Positions 1 through 7,525 of a DNA stretch of 64,000 nucleotides are shown here, in pieces. Within the stretch, counting starts at the first letter, position 1. Each line of letters opens with the position of its first letter. Under the pieces are notes generated by a model, which ran no database searches, was not told where the DNA came from, and was given only the letters and a program-made list of their open reading frames with translations. Source of the DNA: PALSA-610 sp038239145 (GTDB taxonomy: Bacteria; Actinomycetota; Acidimicrobiia; IMCC26256; PALSA-610); the NCBI GenBank assembly GCA_038239145.1, contig JBBSFB010000001.1:1-64000 (forward strand). The letters are read 5' to 3'. The translations under genes were made by a program, and so were the position numbers.

Positions 1-140
1 AGATGGTGATGCCGGGGGACAACACCGAGATGTCGGTGGAGTTGGGGAAGCCGATCGCGATGGATGAGGGCTTGCGTTTCGCGATCCGTGAGGGTGGCCG
101 TACTGTGGGTTCCGGCCGCGTCGTCAAAATCGAGAAGTAG
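1..140 (+). CDS. tuf: Elongation factor Tu, C-terminal end (partial)
   Basis: The window opens inside the last 45 codons of EF-Tu, the GTPase that delivers aminoacyl-tRNA to the ribosome. The visible residues are the end of beta-barrel domain 3, including MVMPGDNTEM and the terminal FAIREGGRTVGSGRV segment typical of EF-Tu, ending with a TAG stop. The 5' part lies outside the window. rpsJ starts nine bases after the stop, the usual str/S10 junction, so co-transcription is expected. Confidence 0.96.
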   Translation, partial: MVMPGDNTEMSVELGKPIAMDEGLRFAIREGGRTVGSGRVVKIEK

Positions 141-149
141 GGATTCCGC

Positions 150-476
150 ATGGCAGGTCCGTCGGGACAGAAGATCCGCATCAGGCTGAAGGCGTATGAC
201 CACGAGGTCATCGACCAGTCGACGAAGAAGATCGTCGAGACGGTGATCCGTACGCAGGCCAAGGTGCGCGGTCCGGTGCCGCTCCCGACGGAGATTCGCA
301 AGTACACGGTCATCCGGTCGCCGCACGTCGACAAGGACAGCCGCGAGCACTTCGAGATGCGGATCCACAAACGCTTGATCGACATCGTCGAGCCGACCGG
401 AAAGACCGTCGAAGCGCTCCAGCGTCTCGACCTCCCGGCCGGTGTCGACATCGAACTGAAGATGCAGCAGGCCTAG
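150..476 (+). CDS. rpsJ: 30S ribosomal protein S10
   Basis: S10 is part of the 30S head and, as NusE, can join antitermination complexes. The 108-residue product has the family length and the conserved blocks KIRIRLKAYDHEVIDQS, GPVPLPT and SPHVDKDSREHFEMR. The ATG lies 9 bases after the tuf stop. In most bacteria rplC follows directly. Here a membrane-protein gene is placed between them, so the S10 cistron ends one cluster and a leader region precedes rplC. Confidence 0.98.
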   Translation: MAGPSGQKIRIRLKAYDHEVIDQSTKKIVETVIRTQAKVRGPVPLPTEIRKYTVIRSPHVDKDSREHFEMRIHKRLIDIVEPTGKTVEALQRLDLPAGVDIELKMQQA

Positions 477-512
477 ACACCTCCCGCGCGTTCTGCGCGC
501 GAGAATCCTCCG

Positions 513-2156
513 GTGGACGAGGCGGTTGCGGGCGAGGGTCCTCCCACCGTCGGCCCCGACGCATCGGCCGCCGAAACTGCGGTCGACCCGGAATCGATTC
601 CGTCGCCGCGCCTCGGGCATACGGTCGCGGGATGGGGCGCACCCGAAGGTGTGCTCGCGTTTCTGGTGGCGGTGTGGTCCTTCGAGTTCATCCACCTGCC
701 GATGCTGCGGTACGACCGCTTCGGCACGTTTGGTTTCGACCTCGGCATCTACGACCAGGGCACGTGGCTGCTCTCCCGGTTCAAGGATCCCTTCGTCACG
801 ATCCGCGGGCTCGAGCTGTTCGGGCATCACGCCAACATCTTCCTGCTCGCGCTTGCGCCCTTCTATTGGCTCGGAGCGGGGCCGATCTTCCTGCTCGTCG
901 TCCAGGTGCTCGCGCAGGCCAGCGGGGCGGTAGCGATCTTCCTGCTCGCCCGGGACGTGCTGCGGTCGAAGTGGGCCGGGGTTGCGCTCGCGGCCGCTCT
1001 TCTCCTCAACCCGACGTACCAGTGGTTGACATGGGAGTTCTTCCACCCCGACGCCGTCGCCATCGGACCCTTGCTCTTCGCCTACTGGGCGGCCCGGAAC
1101 AAGCGTTGGAAGGTGTTCACGGTCGCGGCGGTGCTTGCGGTCCTCTGCAAGGAGGATCTCGCACTCGCGATCGCGGCGCTCGGGATCATCCTCGTGTTCC
1201 GCGGCGACCGCCGGCGGGGCGCGATCGTCGCTGCGGTCTCGACGGTGTACTTCCTTTTCGCGACGCGGGTGCTCATCCCGAGCCAGAACGGGATCGGACC
1301 CTTCTACGACAGCTTCTTCGGCGACCTGGGCAAGTCCCCGACCGAGGTCGTGTTCAACTCGGTGCGGCACCCGAACAAGACGTGGCGCCTGGCCGAGGCG
1401 AAGGATCGCAAGAACTGGTATTGGAACGTCTTGGCCCCGTGGGCGTTCGTCCCGTTGCTCGACTGGCGCGTGCTCGCCGTCGCGGCGCCGACGATCTTCA
1501 TCAACGTCGTGTCGTCGTTCCCGTACACCCGCGACTACCGATTCCACTACTCCGCGATCGTCGTCGCGGGCTGTGCGCTGGCCACCGTCGAGGCCATCGG
1601 ATGGATCTCGAAGCGGTCGAAATACCGGGTCCTCACTCTGACGACGATGGTCACCGTTGTGCTCGTGGCCGCGATGATCGCCAGCTTGACCTTGGGCTGT
1701 GCGCAGTACTCGCGCCACTACCGCGACGGAACGTGGCCGCTCCAACCCGATCCGCGCGTTCCGGTGAGGGTCGCGGCGATCAAGTCGGTACCCGACCAGG
1801 CGTCGGCAAGCGTTGCGTACAACATCGACACGCACATGACCCACCGGGCCGGCATCTACGAGTTCCCCGTCCCGTGGTGCAACGTCAACTGGGGCGTCCG
1901 GGGCGAGAACCTCACCGATCCGGCCACGGTGCAGTACCTGGTACTCGATCGGGCCGTCCTCACGAGCCCCCGGGACCAGGCGTTGCTGCAGGACCTGTTG
2001 GCGAGCGAGTTCGAGGTCGTATCGGACACCGAACAGATCCTGGTGGCCAAACGGACCCACCCGCCGTCCAAACCAAAGGGCTCGAACCCGCCCGAAGGAG
2101 AGTGCTTTCCTCGCCCCTCGCTCGACGGCTTCCAGCCTGACTTGCGAGCGGGCTAG
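513..2156 (+). CDS. DUF2079-family multi-pass membrane protein inserted in the S10 gene block
   Basis: The 547-residue product resembles the DUF2079 family of predicted membrane proteins, whose function is not established and which have glycosyltransferase-like topology. Family-type features are FGFDLGIYDQGTWLL near residue 75, the following FGHH, and LNPTYQWLTWEFFHPDA near 170. Hydrophobic segments dominate residues 45-400; the last 140 residues are polar and look soluble. The start used is GTG at 513; other GTG or ATG starts are possible. It lies 36 bases after rpsJ and before the rplC leader, where no such gene normally sits. Its last codons lie in a 22-base tandem duplication. Function is unknown; a cell-envelope role is only an inference. 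Confidence 0.78.
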   Translation: MDEAVAGEGPPTVGPDASAAETAVDPESIPSPRLGHTVAGWGAPEGVLAFLVAVWSFEFIHLPMLRYDRFGTFGFDLGIYDQGTWLLSRFKDPFVTIRGLELFGHHANIFLLALAPFYWLGAGPIFLLVVQVLAQASGAVAIFLLARDVLRSKWAGVALAAALLLNPTYQWLTWEFFHPDAVAIGPLLFAYWAARNKRWKVFTVAAVLAVLCKEDLALAIAALGIILVFRGDRRRGAIVAAVSTVYFLFATRVLIPSQNGIGPFYDSFFGDLGKSPTEVVFNSVRHPNKTWRLAEAKDRKNWYWNVLAPWAFVPLLDWRVLAVAAPTIFINVVSSFPYTRDYRFHYSAIVVAGCALATVEAIGWISKRSKYRVLTLTTMVTVVLVAAMIASLTLGCAQYSRHYRDGTWPLQPDPRVPVRVAAIKSVPDQASASVAYNIDTHMTHRAGIYEFPVPWCNVNWGVRGENLTDPATVQYLVLDRAVLTSPRDQALLQDLLASEFEVVSDTEQILVAKRTHPPSKPKGSNPPEGECFPRPSLDGFQPDLRAG

Positions 2157-2196
2157 GCCTGACTTGCGAGCGGGCTAGGCCTGACTCGAGGCGGGC
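2136..2196 (+). repeat. 22-base tandem duplication over the stop codon of the DUF2079 gene
   Basis: The unit CCTGACTTGCGAGCGGGCTA plus GG occurs at 2136-2157 and again, identical, at 2158-2179. A decayed third copy beginning CCTGACTCGAGGCGGGC follows. The first copy contains the gene's final codons and TAG; the second copy repeats them in untranslated DNA. This looks like a recent slippage duplication. Confidence 0.85.
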
Positions 2197-2486
2197 CGGT
2201 CCTGATCAGGGTGCCGGGTCTCGGCTGGGATGGCGGGCGGGTTGGCGACTTGATAACCTCATCGGGCTCTAACGGGCCGCATATCGCGACCCGTCGCGTT
2301 GCCCTCCCGGCCTCGGGTGCGACGCGACTTCAACCGAGGCCCGCGTAGGCCCCGTTTCCGGCGGAACCGCGCGGCACAACCGAGATCACGCTCCGCCCGG
2401 ACACTCCGAGCGGAGCGTTCGCGTGGGCGCGGACCATCCGCCGCCGGCGTGACCCAGTCCGAGCAACATGCAACCCGGAGTCGACA
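2197..2486 (+). promoter_or_regulatory. Non-coding leader upstream of rplC with a hairpin
   Basis: Bases 2157-2486 form the only gene-free stretch over 300 bases in the window. They hold the repeat copies (to 2196) and then a leader. An inverted repeat has 9-base arms ACGCTCCGC (2388-2396) and GCGGAGCGT (2410-2418) around a 13-base loop. A second CTCCG copy at 2404-2408 could pair with CGGAG at 2411-2415 only with a very tight loop, so competing folds are possible. A TTGATA at 2250-2255 could be a -35, but no convincing -10 follows. Position suggests a promoter and leader for the S10 block; this is inference. Confidence 0.4.
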
Positions 2487-3134
2487 ATGGCGAACAAAGG
2501 GATCCTGGGCCGAAAACTCGGCATGACCCAGGTCTTCGACGAGGGGAACCGGATAGTTCCGGTGACCGTCATCGAGGCCGGGCCCTGTCGTGTGGTCCAG
2601 ATCAAGACTCCCGAGCGCGATGGCTACGCCGCGGTCCAACTCGCCTTCGGCGATACCAAGGCCCAACGGCTCTCCAAGCCCGAGCTGGGGCATCTGAAGG
2701 CAGCGAACGCCGACCCGACCAAGTACCTCGCCGAGCTGCGCGTCGTCGATCTTTCGGGCTTCGAGCTCGGGCAGATCCTGAAAGCCGACGTATTCACGGC
2801 GGGCGAACGGGTCGACATCACGGGTATCAGCAAGGGCCACGGCTTCGCGGGTGTGATGAAGCGTCACAACTTCTCGGGCCAGGGCGCGTCGCACGGTAAC
2901 CACAAGAAGCACCGCGCTCCCGGTTCGATCGGCGCCTGCGCCACGCCGGCTCGCGTGTTCAAGGGCATGAAGATGGCCGGGCAGATGGGCAACGTGCGCA
3001 CCACCACGCTCAACCTGCAAGTGGTCGAAGGTGATGCGGAGCGCAACCTGCTGCTCATCCGGGGCGCGGTTCCCGGCCCGTCCGGCGGCATCGTATTCGT
3101 ACGCAACGCGGTGAAGTCGGGGGTGAAGGCGTGA
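2487..3134 (+). CDS. rplC: 50S ribosomal protein L3
   Basis: L3 is an early assembly protein near the peptidyl-transferase centre. The 215-residue product shows GILGRKLGMTQVFDEGNRIVP at the N-terminus and the conserved loop GQGASHGNHKKHRAPGS around residue 130, followed by GRVFKGMKMAGQMG-type sequence (here ARVFKGMKMAGQMG). The ATG is preceded by CGGAG. It is the first ribosomal gene after the leader, and its last four bases overlap the GTG of rplD. Confidence 0.98.
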   Translation: MANKGILGRKLGMTQVFDEGNRIVPVTVIEAGPCRVVQIKTPERDGYAAVQLAFGDTKAQRLSKPELGHLKAANADPTKYLAELRVVDLSGFELGQILKADVFTAGERVDITGISKGHGFAGVMKRHNFSGQGASHGNHKKHRAPGSIGACATPARVFKGMKMAGQMGNVRTTTLNLQVVEGDAERNLLLIRGAVPGPSGGIVFVRNAVKSGVKA

Positions 3135-3832
3135 GCTCGCTCACGATGAAGACGGCGACGGGTGGCGACGGCGCCACGATCGAGTTGCCCGACCGCATCT
3201 TCGGCATTGAGCCGAACGTCGCGGTCATGCACCAGGTCGTCACCGCGCAGCTCGCGGCCAAGCGCTCGGGTACGCACAGCACCAAGACCCGCGCCGAGGT
3301 GCGGGGCGGCGGTGCGAAGCCGTGGCGGCAAAAAGGTACGGGTCGCGCCCGTCAGGGTTCCATCCGAGCCCCGCAGTGGCGGGGTGGCGGCGTGGCCCAC
3401 GGCCCGAAGCCGCGCGACTACTCGCAACGGACCCCCAAGAAGATGGTGCAACTCGCGCTGCGTTCGGCACTGTCGGATCGGGCGTCGGAGGCGAAGGTCG
3501 TCGTCGTCGACGACTGGGCGATCGACGCACCGAAGACAAAGGACGCGGTCAAGCTGCTGCAGGCGATCGGCCTGCGCACCAAGGGTCAGCGGGAAGACCG
3601 CGTGCTCGTGGTGCTCTTCCGCTCCGACGAGAACGCATGGAAGTCGCTGCGCAACCTCGGCGACCGCGTGCAGATCGTCCTGCCGGAAGAGCTGAACACC
3701 TACGACGTGCTGCTCAACGACTGGCTGGTGTTCTCTCAGCCCGCGCTCGAGACCACGATCGCCCGGCTCAGTGGCTCGAAGGCGAGCGTCTCGAGCGGCG
3801 CCCCGACCGATGAGGCTGGCGACGATGAGTAA
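3131..3832 (+). CDS. rplD: 50S ribosomal protein L4
   Basis: L4 binds 23S rRNA domain I and lines the exit tunnel; in E. coli it also represses its own operon. The 233-residue product has the RNA-binding stretch GGGAKPWRQKGTGRARQGS at about residues 58-76 and RAPQWRGGGVAHGP after it. It starts at GTG with a GTGA overlap of the rplC stop, and its own stop lies inside the beginning of rplW. A short acidic C-terminal tail of about 15 residues extends beyond the usual end. Confidence 0.98.
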   Translation: MSSLTMKTATGGDGATIELPDRIFGIEPNVAVMHQVVTAQLAAKRSGTHSTKTRAEVRGGGAKPWRQKGTGRARQGSIRAPQWRGGGVAHGPKPRDYSQRTPKKMVQLALRSALSDRASEAKVVVVDDWAIDAPKTKDAVKLLQAIGLRTKGQREDRVLVVLFRSDENAWKSLRNLGDRVQIVLPEELNTYDVLLNDWLVFSQPALETTIARLSGSKASVSSGAPTDEAGDDE

Positions 3833-4121
3833 GGACCCGCGCGACATCATCATCAAGCCGGTCGTGTCCGAGAAGTCGTACGCGGGCTACGACGCGAACG
3901 TCTACACGTTCATCGTGGCGCAGAACGCCAACAAGATCGAGATCCGTACCGCGGTCGAGCAACTGTTCGCCCGCCGGGTCGAAAAGGTCCACACCATCAA
4001 CCGCAAGGCGAAGCGCACGCGCAATCGCAGCACCGGCGCCTACAACGCTCCGGCGCGCCAGAAGCGGGCCATCGTCACCCTCGCCGCCGGCGAGGAACGC
4101 ATCGACATCTTCGGGAGCTGA
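3825..4121 (+). CDS. rplW: 50S ribosomal protein L23
   Basis: L23 sits at the exit tunnel and is the docking point for trigger factor and SRP. The 98-residue product begins MSKDPRDIIIKPVVSEKS and contains the conserved NANKIEIRTAVEQLF block. The ATG at 3825 is chosen because it precedes the conserved N-terminus directly; upstream in-frame ATGs at 3771 and 3810 would add residues that overlap rplD and look non-homologous. The gene overlaps the rplD stop by eight bases. Confidence 0.95.
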   Translation: MSKDPRDIIIKPVVSEKSYAGYDANVYTFIVAQNANKIEIRTAVEQLFARRVEKVHTINRKAKRTRNRSTGAYNAPARQKRAIVTLAAGEERIDIFGS

Positions 4122-4123
4122 CG

Positions 4124-4960
4124 ATGCCCATTCGCAAACGCAAACCGACGAGTCCCGGGCGCCGCTTCCAGAGCTCGTCCGACTTCGCCGAGGTCACGAA
4201 GACGAAACCCGAGAAGTCGCTGACGAAGCCGAAGCCGAAGACCGGCGGACGCAACTCGTACGGCCGCATGACTGCGCGACACCGCGGTGGTGGCCACAAG
4301 CAGCGCTACCGCATCGTCGACTTCCGCCGGAACAAGGACGGTGTCCCGGCCAAGGTCGCCGCGATCGAGTACGACCCGAACCGCAATGCGCGCCTCGCGC
4401 TGTTGCACTACCTCGACGGCGAGAAGCGTTACATCATCGCCCCTCAGGGTCTCGAGGTCGGCGCCTTGGTGCAGAGCGGCCAGGGCAGCGAGATCCGGGT
4501 CGGCAACGCCTTGCCGTTGCGCTACATCCCCGTCGGCACGACGGTGCACAACGTCGAGCTCAAGCCGGGCGGCGGCGCCAAGATGGGCCGCGGCGCGGGA
4601 ACGGCCATCCAGCTCATCGCCAAGGAGGGTCTGTTCGCAACGTTGCGACTCCCCTCGACCGAGATGCGGCGCGTACCGATCGACTGCCGGGCGACCGTCG
4701 GCTCGGTCGGCAACAGTGAGTCGGGGCTGATCTCGATCGGAAAAGCCGGCCGCAACCGTTGGAAGGGCAAGCGCCCGCACACCCGCGGTGTCGCGATGAA
4801 CCCCGTCGACCACCCGCTCGGCGGTGGCGAGGGCAAGAGCTCCGGTGGACGGCACCCCGTGTCGCCTTGGGGAAAGCCCGAAGGTCGTACCCGCAAGAAG
4901 GGCAAGTCGAGCGACAAGCTCATCATTCGCCGGCGACGTACGCGCGGCGCACGGAGGTAG
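4124..4960 (+). CDS. rplB: 50S ribosomal protein L2
   Basis: L2 is needed for subunit association and for peptidyl-transferase centre architecture. The 278-residue length is standard. Visible signatures include SYGRMTARHRGGGHKQRYR near residue 45, AGTAIQLIAKEG near 160, and NPVDHPLGGGEGKSSGGRHP near residue 225, which carries the conserved histidine region. The ATG starts two bases after rplW ends. The basic C-terminus KKGKSSDKLIIRRRR is typical. Confidence 0.99.
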   Translation: MPIRKRKPTSPGRRFQSSSDFAEVTKTKPEKSLTKPKPKTGGRNSYGRMTARHRGGGHKQRYRIVDFRRNKDGVPAKVAAIEYDPNRNARLALLHYLDGEKRYIIAPQGLEVGALVQSGQGSEIRVGNALPLRYIPVGTTVHNVELKPGGGAKMGRGAGTAIQLIAKEGLFATLRLPSTEMRRVPIDCRATVGSVGNSESGLISIGKAGRNRWKGKRPHTRGVAMNPVDHPLGGGEGKSSGGRHPVSPWGKPEGRTRKKGKSSDKLIIRRRRTRGARR

Positions 4961-5000
4961 TTGTTCCGTGCGGATGCAGCGAAGCGAAGGAGACATATAA

Positions 5001-5279
5001 ATGCCCCGCAGTTTGAAGAAGGGTCCGTTCATCGACGACCACCTTGCCGAAAAGGTGGATGCGATGAACGCGGCCGGCGACCGCAAGGTCATCAAGACGT
5101 GGTCGCGCCGGAGCACGGTGACGCCCGACATGGTCGGTCACACGCTCGCGGTGCACGACGGTCGCAAGCACGTGCCGGTGTACGTCACCGAGGCGATGGT
5201 CGGCCACAAGCTCGGCGAGTTCGCGCCGACGCGGATCTTCCGTTATCACGCCGGCCAAGAGCGATCGAGCCGGCGCTGA
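5001..5279 (+). CDS. rpsS: 30S ribosomal protein S19
   Basis: S19 is a 30S head protein that pairs with S13. The 92-residue product begins MPRSLKKGPFIDDHL and has the family block IKTWSRRSTVTPDMVGHTLAVHDG split over residues 35-58, followed by GHKLGEFAPTR. A GAAGGAGA ribosome-binding site precedes the ATG. A 40-base gap separates it from rplB, longer than most in this cluster. Its TGA shares a base with the ATG of rplV. Confidence 0.98.
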   Translation: MPRSLKKGPFIDDHLAEKVDAMNAAGDRKVIKTWSRRSTVTPDMVGHTLAVHDGRKHVPVYVTEAMVGHKLGEFAPTRIFRYHAGQERSSRR

Positions 5280-5926
5280 TGGCAAACACCACGACGAGCG
5301 CCACGCCGAACCCGAGCGTCCGCGCCACGGTCCGGTACCTCCACACTTCGCCGTACAAGATCCGTCAGGTCCTGGAGCTCGTGCGCGGCCTTCCCGTCGA
5401 CGATGCCGACCGGGTGCTGCAGTTGTGCGAGAAGGACGCGGCCGCCGACGTGCAGAAGCTGCTGCGCTCGGCGATCGCCAACGGCGAGCACAACAACGCG
5501 TTCGAAGCCGACGAGCTCTTCGTGGCACTGGCCTGGGCCGACGAAGGCCCCACCCGCAAGCACGGACAGCCCCGAGCGCGCGGCCGTTACTTCCGCATCC
5601 GCAAGCGCACCTCGCACGTGACGATCGTGCTCGAGCGCTTCGCCGTGGAAGAGCTCGAAGAGCGGCGCCGGCGTGAAGAGGCGACCGGACGGGGCGCCGC
5701 GGTGTCCCAGCGCCGGCGGGCCGAGCGCGTGCGCAGGTCACGTGCGCCGGAGCCCGAAGTAGCAACCGAAGTGGAAGAGCCGGAAACCGCCGTCGCCGAG
5801 GTCGGGGAGCCCGAACCGGAGATCGCCGAAGCGATCACCGACGAGGCGCTGGCCGCCGCGGAGACCGACGCATCAGCAGAATCCGAAGCCGAGCCCGAAG
5901 CCGAGCCCGAAGCCGAGAAGGAATAG
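5279..5926 (+). CDS. rplV: 50S ribosomal protein L22 with long acidic C-terminal tail
   Basis: L22 lines the exit tunnel. The core occupies roughly residues 12-125 (ATVRYLHTSPYKIRQVLELV, then the tunnel loop ending RTSHVTIVLE). The ATG at 5279 follows the rpsS stop directly. The protein is 215 residues, against about 110-130 for most L22 proteins. After an arginine-rich linker, the last 60 or so residues are almost only Glu, Ala, Pro and Asp, ending in EAEPEAEPEAEPEAEKE. This tail is coded by 12-base repeats and is probably disordered. Its role is unknown. Confidence 0.95.
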   Translation: MANTTTSATPNPSVRATVRYLHTSPYKIRQVLELVRGLPVDDADRVLQLCEKDAAADVQKLLRSAIANGEHNNAFEADELFVALAWADEGPTRKHGQPRARGRYFRIRKRTSHVTIVLERFAVEELEERRRREEATGRGAAVSQRRRAERVRRSRAPEPEVATEVEEPETAVAEVGEPEPEIAEAITDEALAAAETDASAESEAEPEAEPEAEKE

Positions 5927-5928
5927 TC

Positions 5929-6876
5929 ATGGGTCAAAAAGTCAACCCGTACGGGTTCCGGCTCGGCATCACCACCGAGTGGAAGTCCCGGTGGATCGCG
6001 CCGAAGAAGGAATACCGAGAGTTCCTCATCGAGGATTGGAAGATCCGCGACTACCTGCGCAAGCAGCTGGAACGCGCCGCGGTGAGCCGGGTCGAGATCG
6101 AGCGCACCGGCGACCGCCTGCGCATCGACGTGTACACGGCCCGCCCGGGCATCGTGATCGGTCGTCGCGGCGCCGAGGCCGAGCGCTTGCGCGAAGGACT
6201 GCGCAAGATCAGCGGCAACCCGAAGATCCAGTTCAACATCCAAGAGATCAAGCAGCCCGAGATCGACGCGATGCTGCTCGCCCAGGGTGTCGCCGACCAG
6301 CTCACCGGTCGGGTGTCGTTCCGCCGGGCGATGAAGCGCGCGGTCCAGACCGCAATGAAGGCCGGCGCGCTCGGTGTACGGGTGCAGTGCAGTGGTCGTC
6401 TGGGCGGGGCTGAGATGAGCCGCAAGGAGTGGTACCGCGAAGGACGGGTGCCGCTGCACACCTTGCGCGCCGACGTCGACTACGGCCTCGCCGAAGCCAA
6501 GACCACGTTCGGTCGTATCGGGGTGAAGGTCTGGATCTACAAGGGCGACATCCTCCCGTACAAGAGCGCGGTCGAGGACAAGATCGCACGCGAGGCCGCG
6601 ATGGCCGTCGGCGAGACTGCCGGTCAGCCGGGTGCGCGCCGGGTCGTGAGCGCAGGCGGCGGACGGCGGAAGCCCGATGCTCCCGAGGGTGGCGAAGCCG
6701 GTACCACGCCGGAAGGCGCGCCCGACGCCGTCGAGGGTGGCGACGACGCGCCGGCCAAGCCGCTGTTGGGCGAGGCCGATCCCGAGCTCGAGCGCCTGCT
6801 GGCCGAAGAAGAAGAGATCGAGCGCCGCACGCGTGAGCACCACGAGACCCCGCACTTCCGCGGCGGCGAGGAGTAG
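5929..6876 (+). CDS. rpsC: 30S ribosomal protein S3 with extended acidic C-terminus
   Basis: S3 is at the mRNA entry site and contributes to helicase activity. The 315-residue product has the N-terminal GQKVNPYGFRLGITTEWKSR, the KH domain with GIVIGRRGAEAERLR near residue 75, and the C-terminal domain ending VWIYKGDILPY near 212. Residues 225-315 form a Gly/Pro/Glu-rich tail ending in a charged helix (LERLLAEEEEIERRTREHH). That tail is longer than in typical S3. The ATG lies two bases after rplV, whose protein has a similar acidic tail. Confidence 0.97.
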   Translation: MGQKVNPYGFRLGITTEWKSRWIAPKKEYREFLIEDWKIRDYLRKQLERAAVSRVEIERTGDRLRIDVYTARPGIVIGRRGAEAERLREGLRKISGNPKIQFNIQEIKQPEIDAMLLAQGVADQLTGRVSFRRAMKRAVQTAMKAGALGVRVQCSGRLGGAEMSRKEWYREGRVPLHTLRADVDYGLAEAKTTFGRIGVKVWIYKGDILPYKSAVEDKIAREAAMAVGETAGQPGARRVVSAGGGRRKPDAPEGGEAGTTPEGAPDAVEGGDDAPAKPLLGEADPELERLLAEEEEIERRTREHHETPHFRGGEE

Positions 6877-6884
6877 GTCGTCCG

Positions 6885-7301
6885 ATGTTGATGCCCCGCA
6901 AGGTTCGGCACCGCAAGGTGCAACGAGGCCGTATGACCGGCATGGCCAAGGGTGGGACGCGTCTCGCCTTCGGCGAGTTCGGCATCCAGGCCCTGGAGCC
7001 CGGATGGCTCACGAACCGTCAGATCGAAGCCGCTCGTATCGCGATGACCCGCCACATCAAGCGTGGCGGCAAGGTGTGGATCAACGTCTTCCCCGACAAG
7101 CCGATCACGCAGAAGCCCGCCGAGACCCGCATGGGTTCCGGAAAGGGGAACCCGGAGAAGTGGGTTGCGGTCGTCAAGCCAGGACGGGTGCTGTTCGAGC
7201 TCTCCGGAGTCCCGGAGCCCGTCGCCCGCGAGGCGATGCGCCTCGCGATCCACAAGCTTCCGATGCGCGCTCGCTTCATCGTGCGTGAAGAAGAGGTATA
7301 G
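6885..7301 (+). CDS. rplP: 50S ribosomal protein L16
   Basis: L16 helps position the A-site tRNA and organises the central protuberance. The 138-residue product has the usual length and begins MLMPRKVRHRKVQRGR, with conserved GWLTNRQIEAARIAMTRH and the basic loop KPAETRMGSGKGNPEKWVAVV. The start is ATG 6885; ATG 6891 is the alternative. It sits between rpsC and rpmC as in most bacteria. Confidence 0.98.
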   Translation: MLMPRKVRHRKVQRGRMTGMAKGGTRLAFGEFGIQALEPGWLTNRQIEAARIAMTRHIKRGGKVWINVFPDKPITQKPAETRMGSGKGNPEKWVAVVKPGRVLFELSGVPEPVAREAMRLAIHKLPMRARFIVREEEV

Positions 7302-7303
7302 CG

Positions 7304-7525
7304 ATGGCCAAGGCGAGTGAGTTGCGGGAGCTGACCGACGAGACGCTCGTCGATCGCTTGTCGGAGGCGAAGCAGGAGCTGTGGAAGCGCCGGCTCGACC
7401 TTGCGACCGGCCAGCTCGACAGCACCACGGAGATCACGAGTTACAAGCGCGAGATCGCGCGCATCCACACGCTGATGCGTGAGCGCGAGATCCTGGCGCA
7501 CGAGGCAGATCGGCAGGAGGCCTGA
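7304..7525 (+). CDS. rpmC: 50S ribosomal protein L29
   Basis: L29 lies near the tunnel exit beside L23. The 73-residue product has the standard helical hairpin: ELRELTDETLVDRLSEAKQE, then LWKRRLDLATGQLDSTTEIT and KREIARIHTLMRERE. The ATG follows the rplP stop by two bases. Its TGA shares one base with the rpsQ ATG, so the two are translationally coupled. Confidence 0.97.
   Translation: MAKASELRELTDETLVDRLSEAKQELWKRRLDLATGQLDSTTEITSYKREIARIHTLMREREILAHEADRQEA

Noticed and set aside
632..2140. A 502-codon plus-strand frame overlapping the DUF2079 gene
   Set aside because: It is Arg/Ala/Gly-rich without hydrophobic segments; the competing frame has family motifs and membrane helices.
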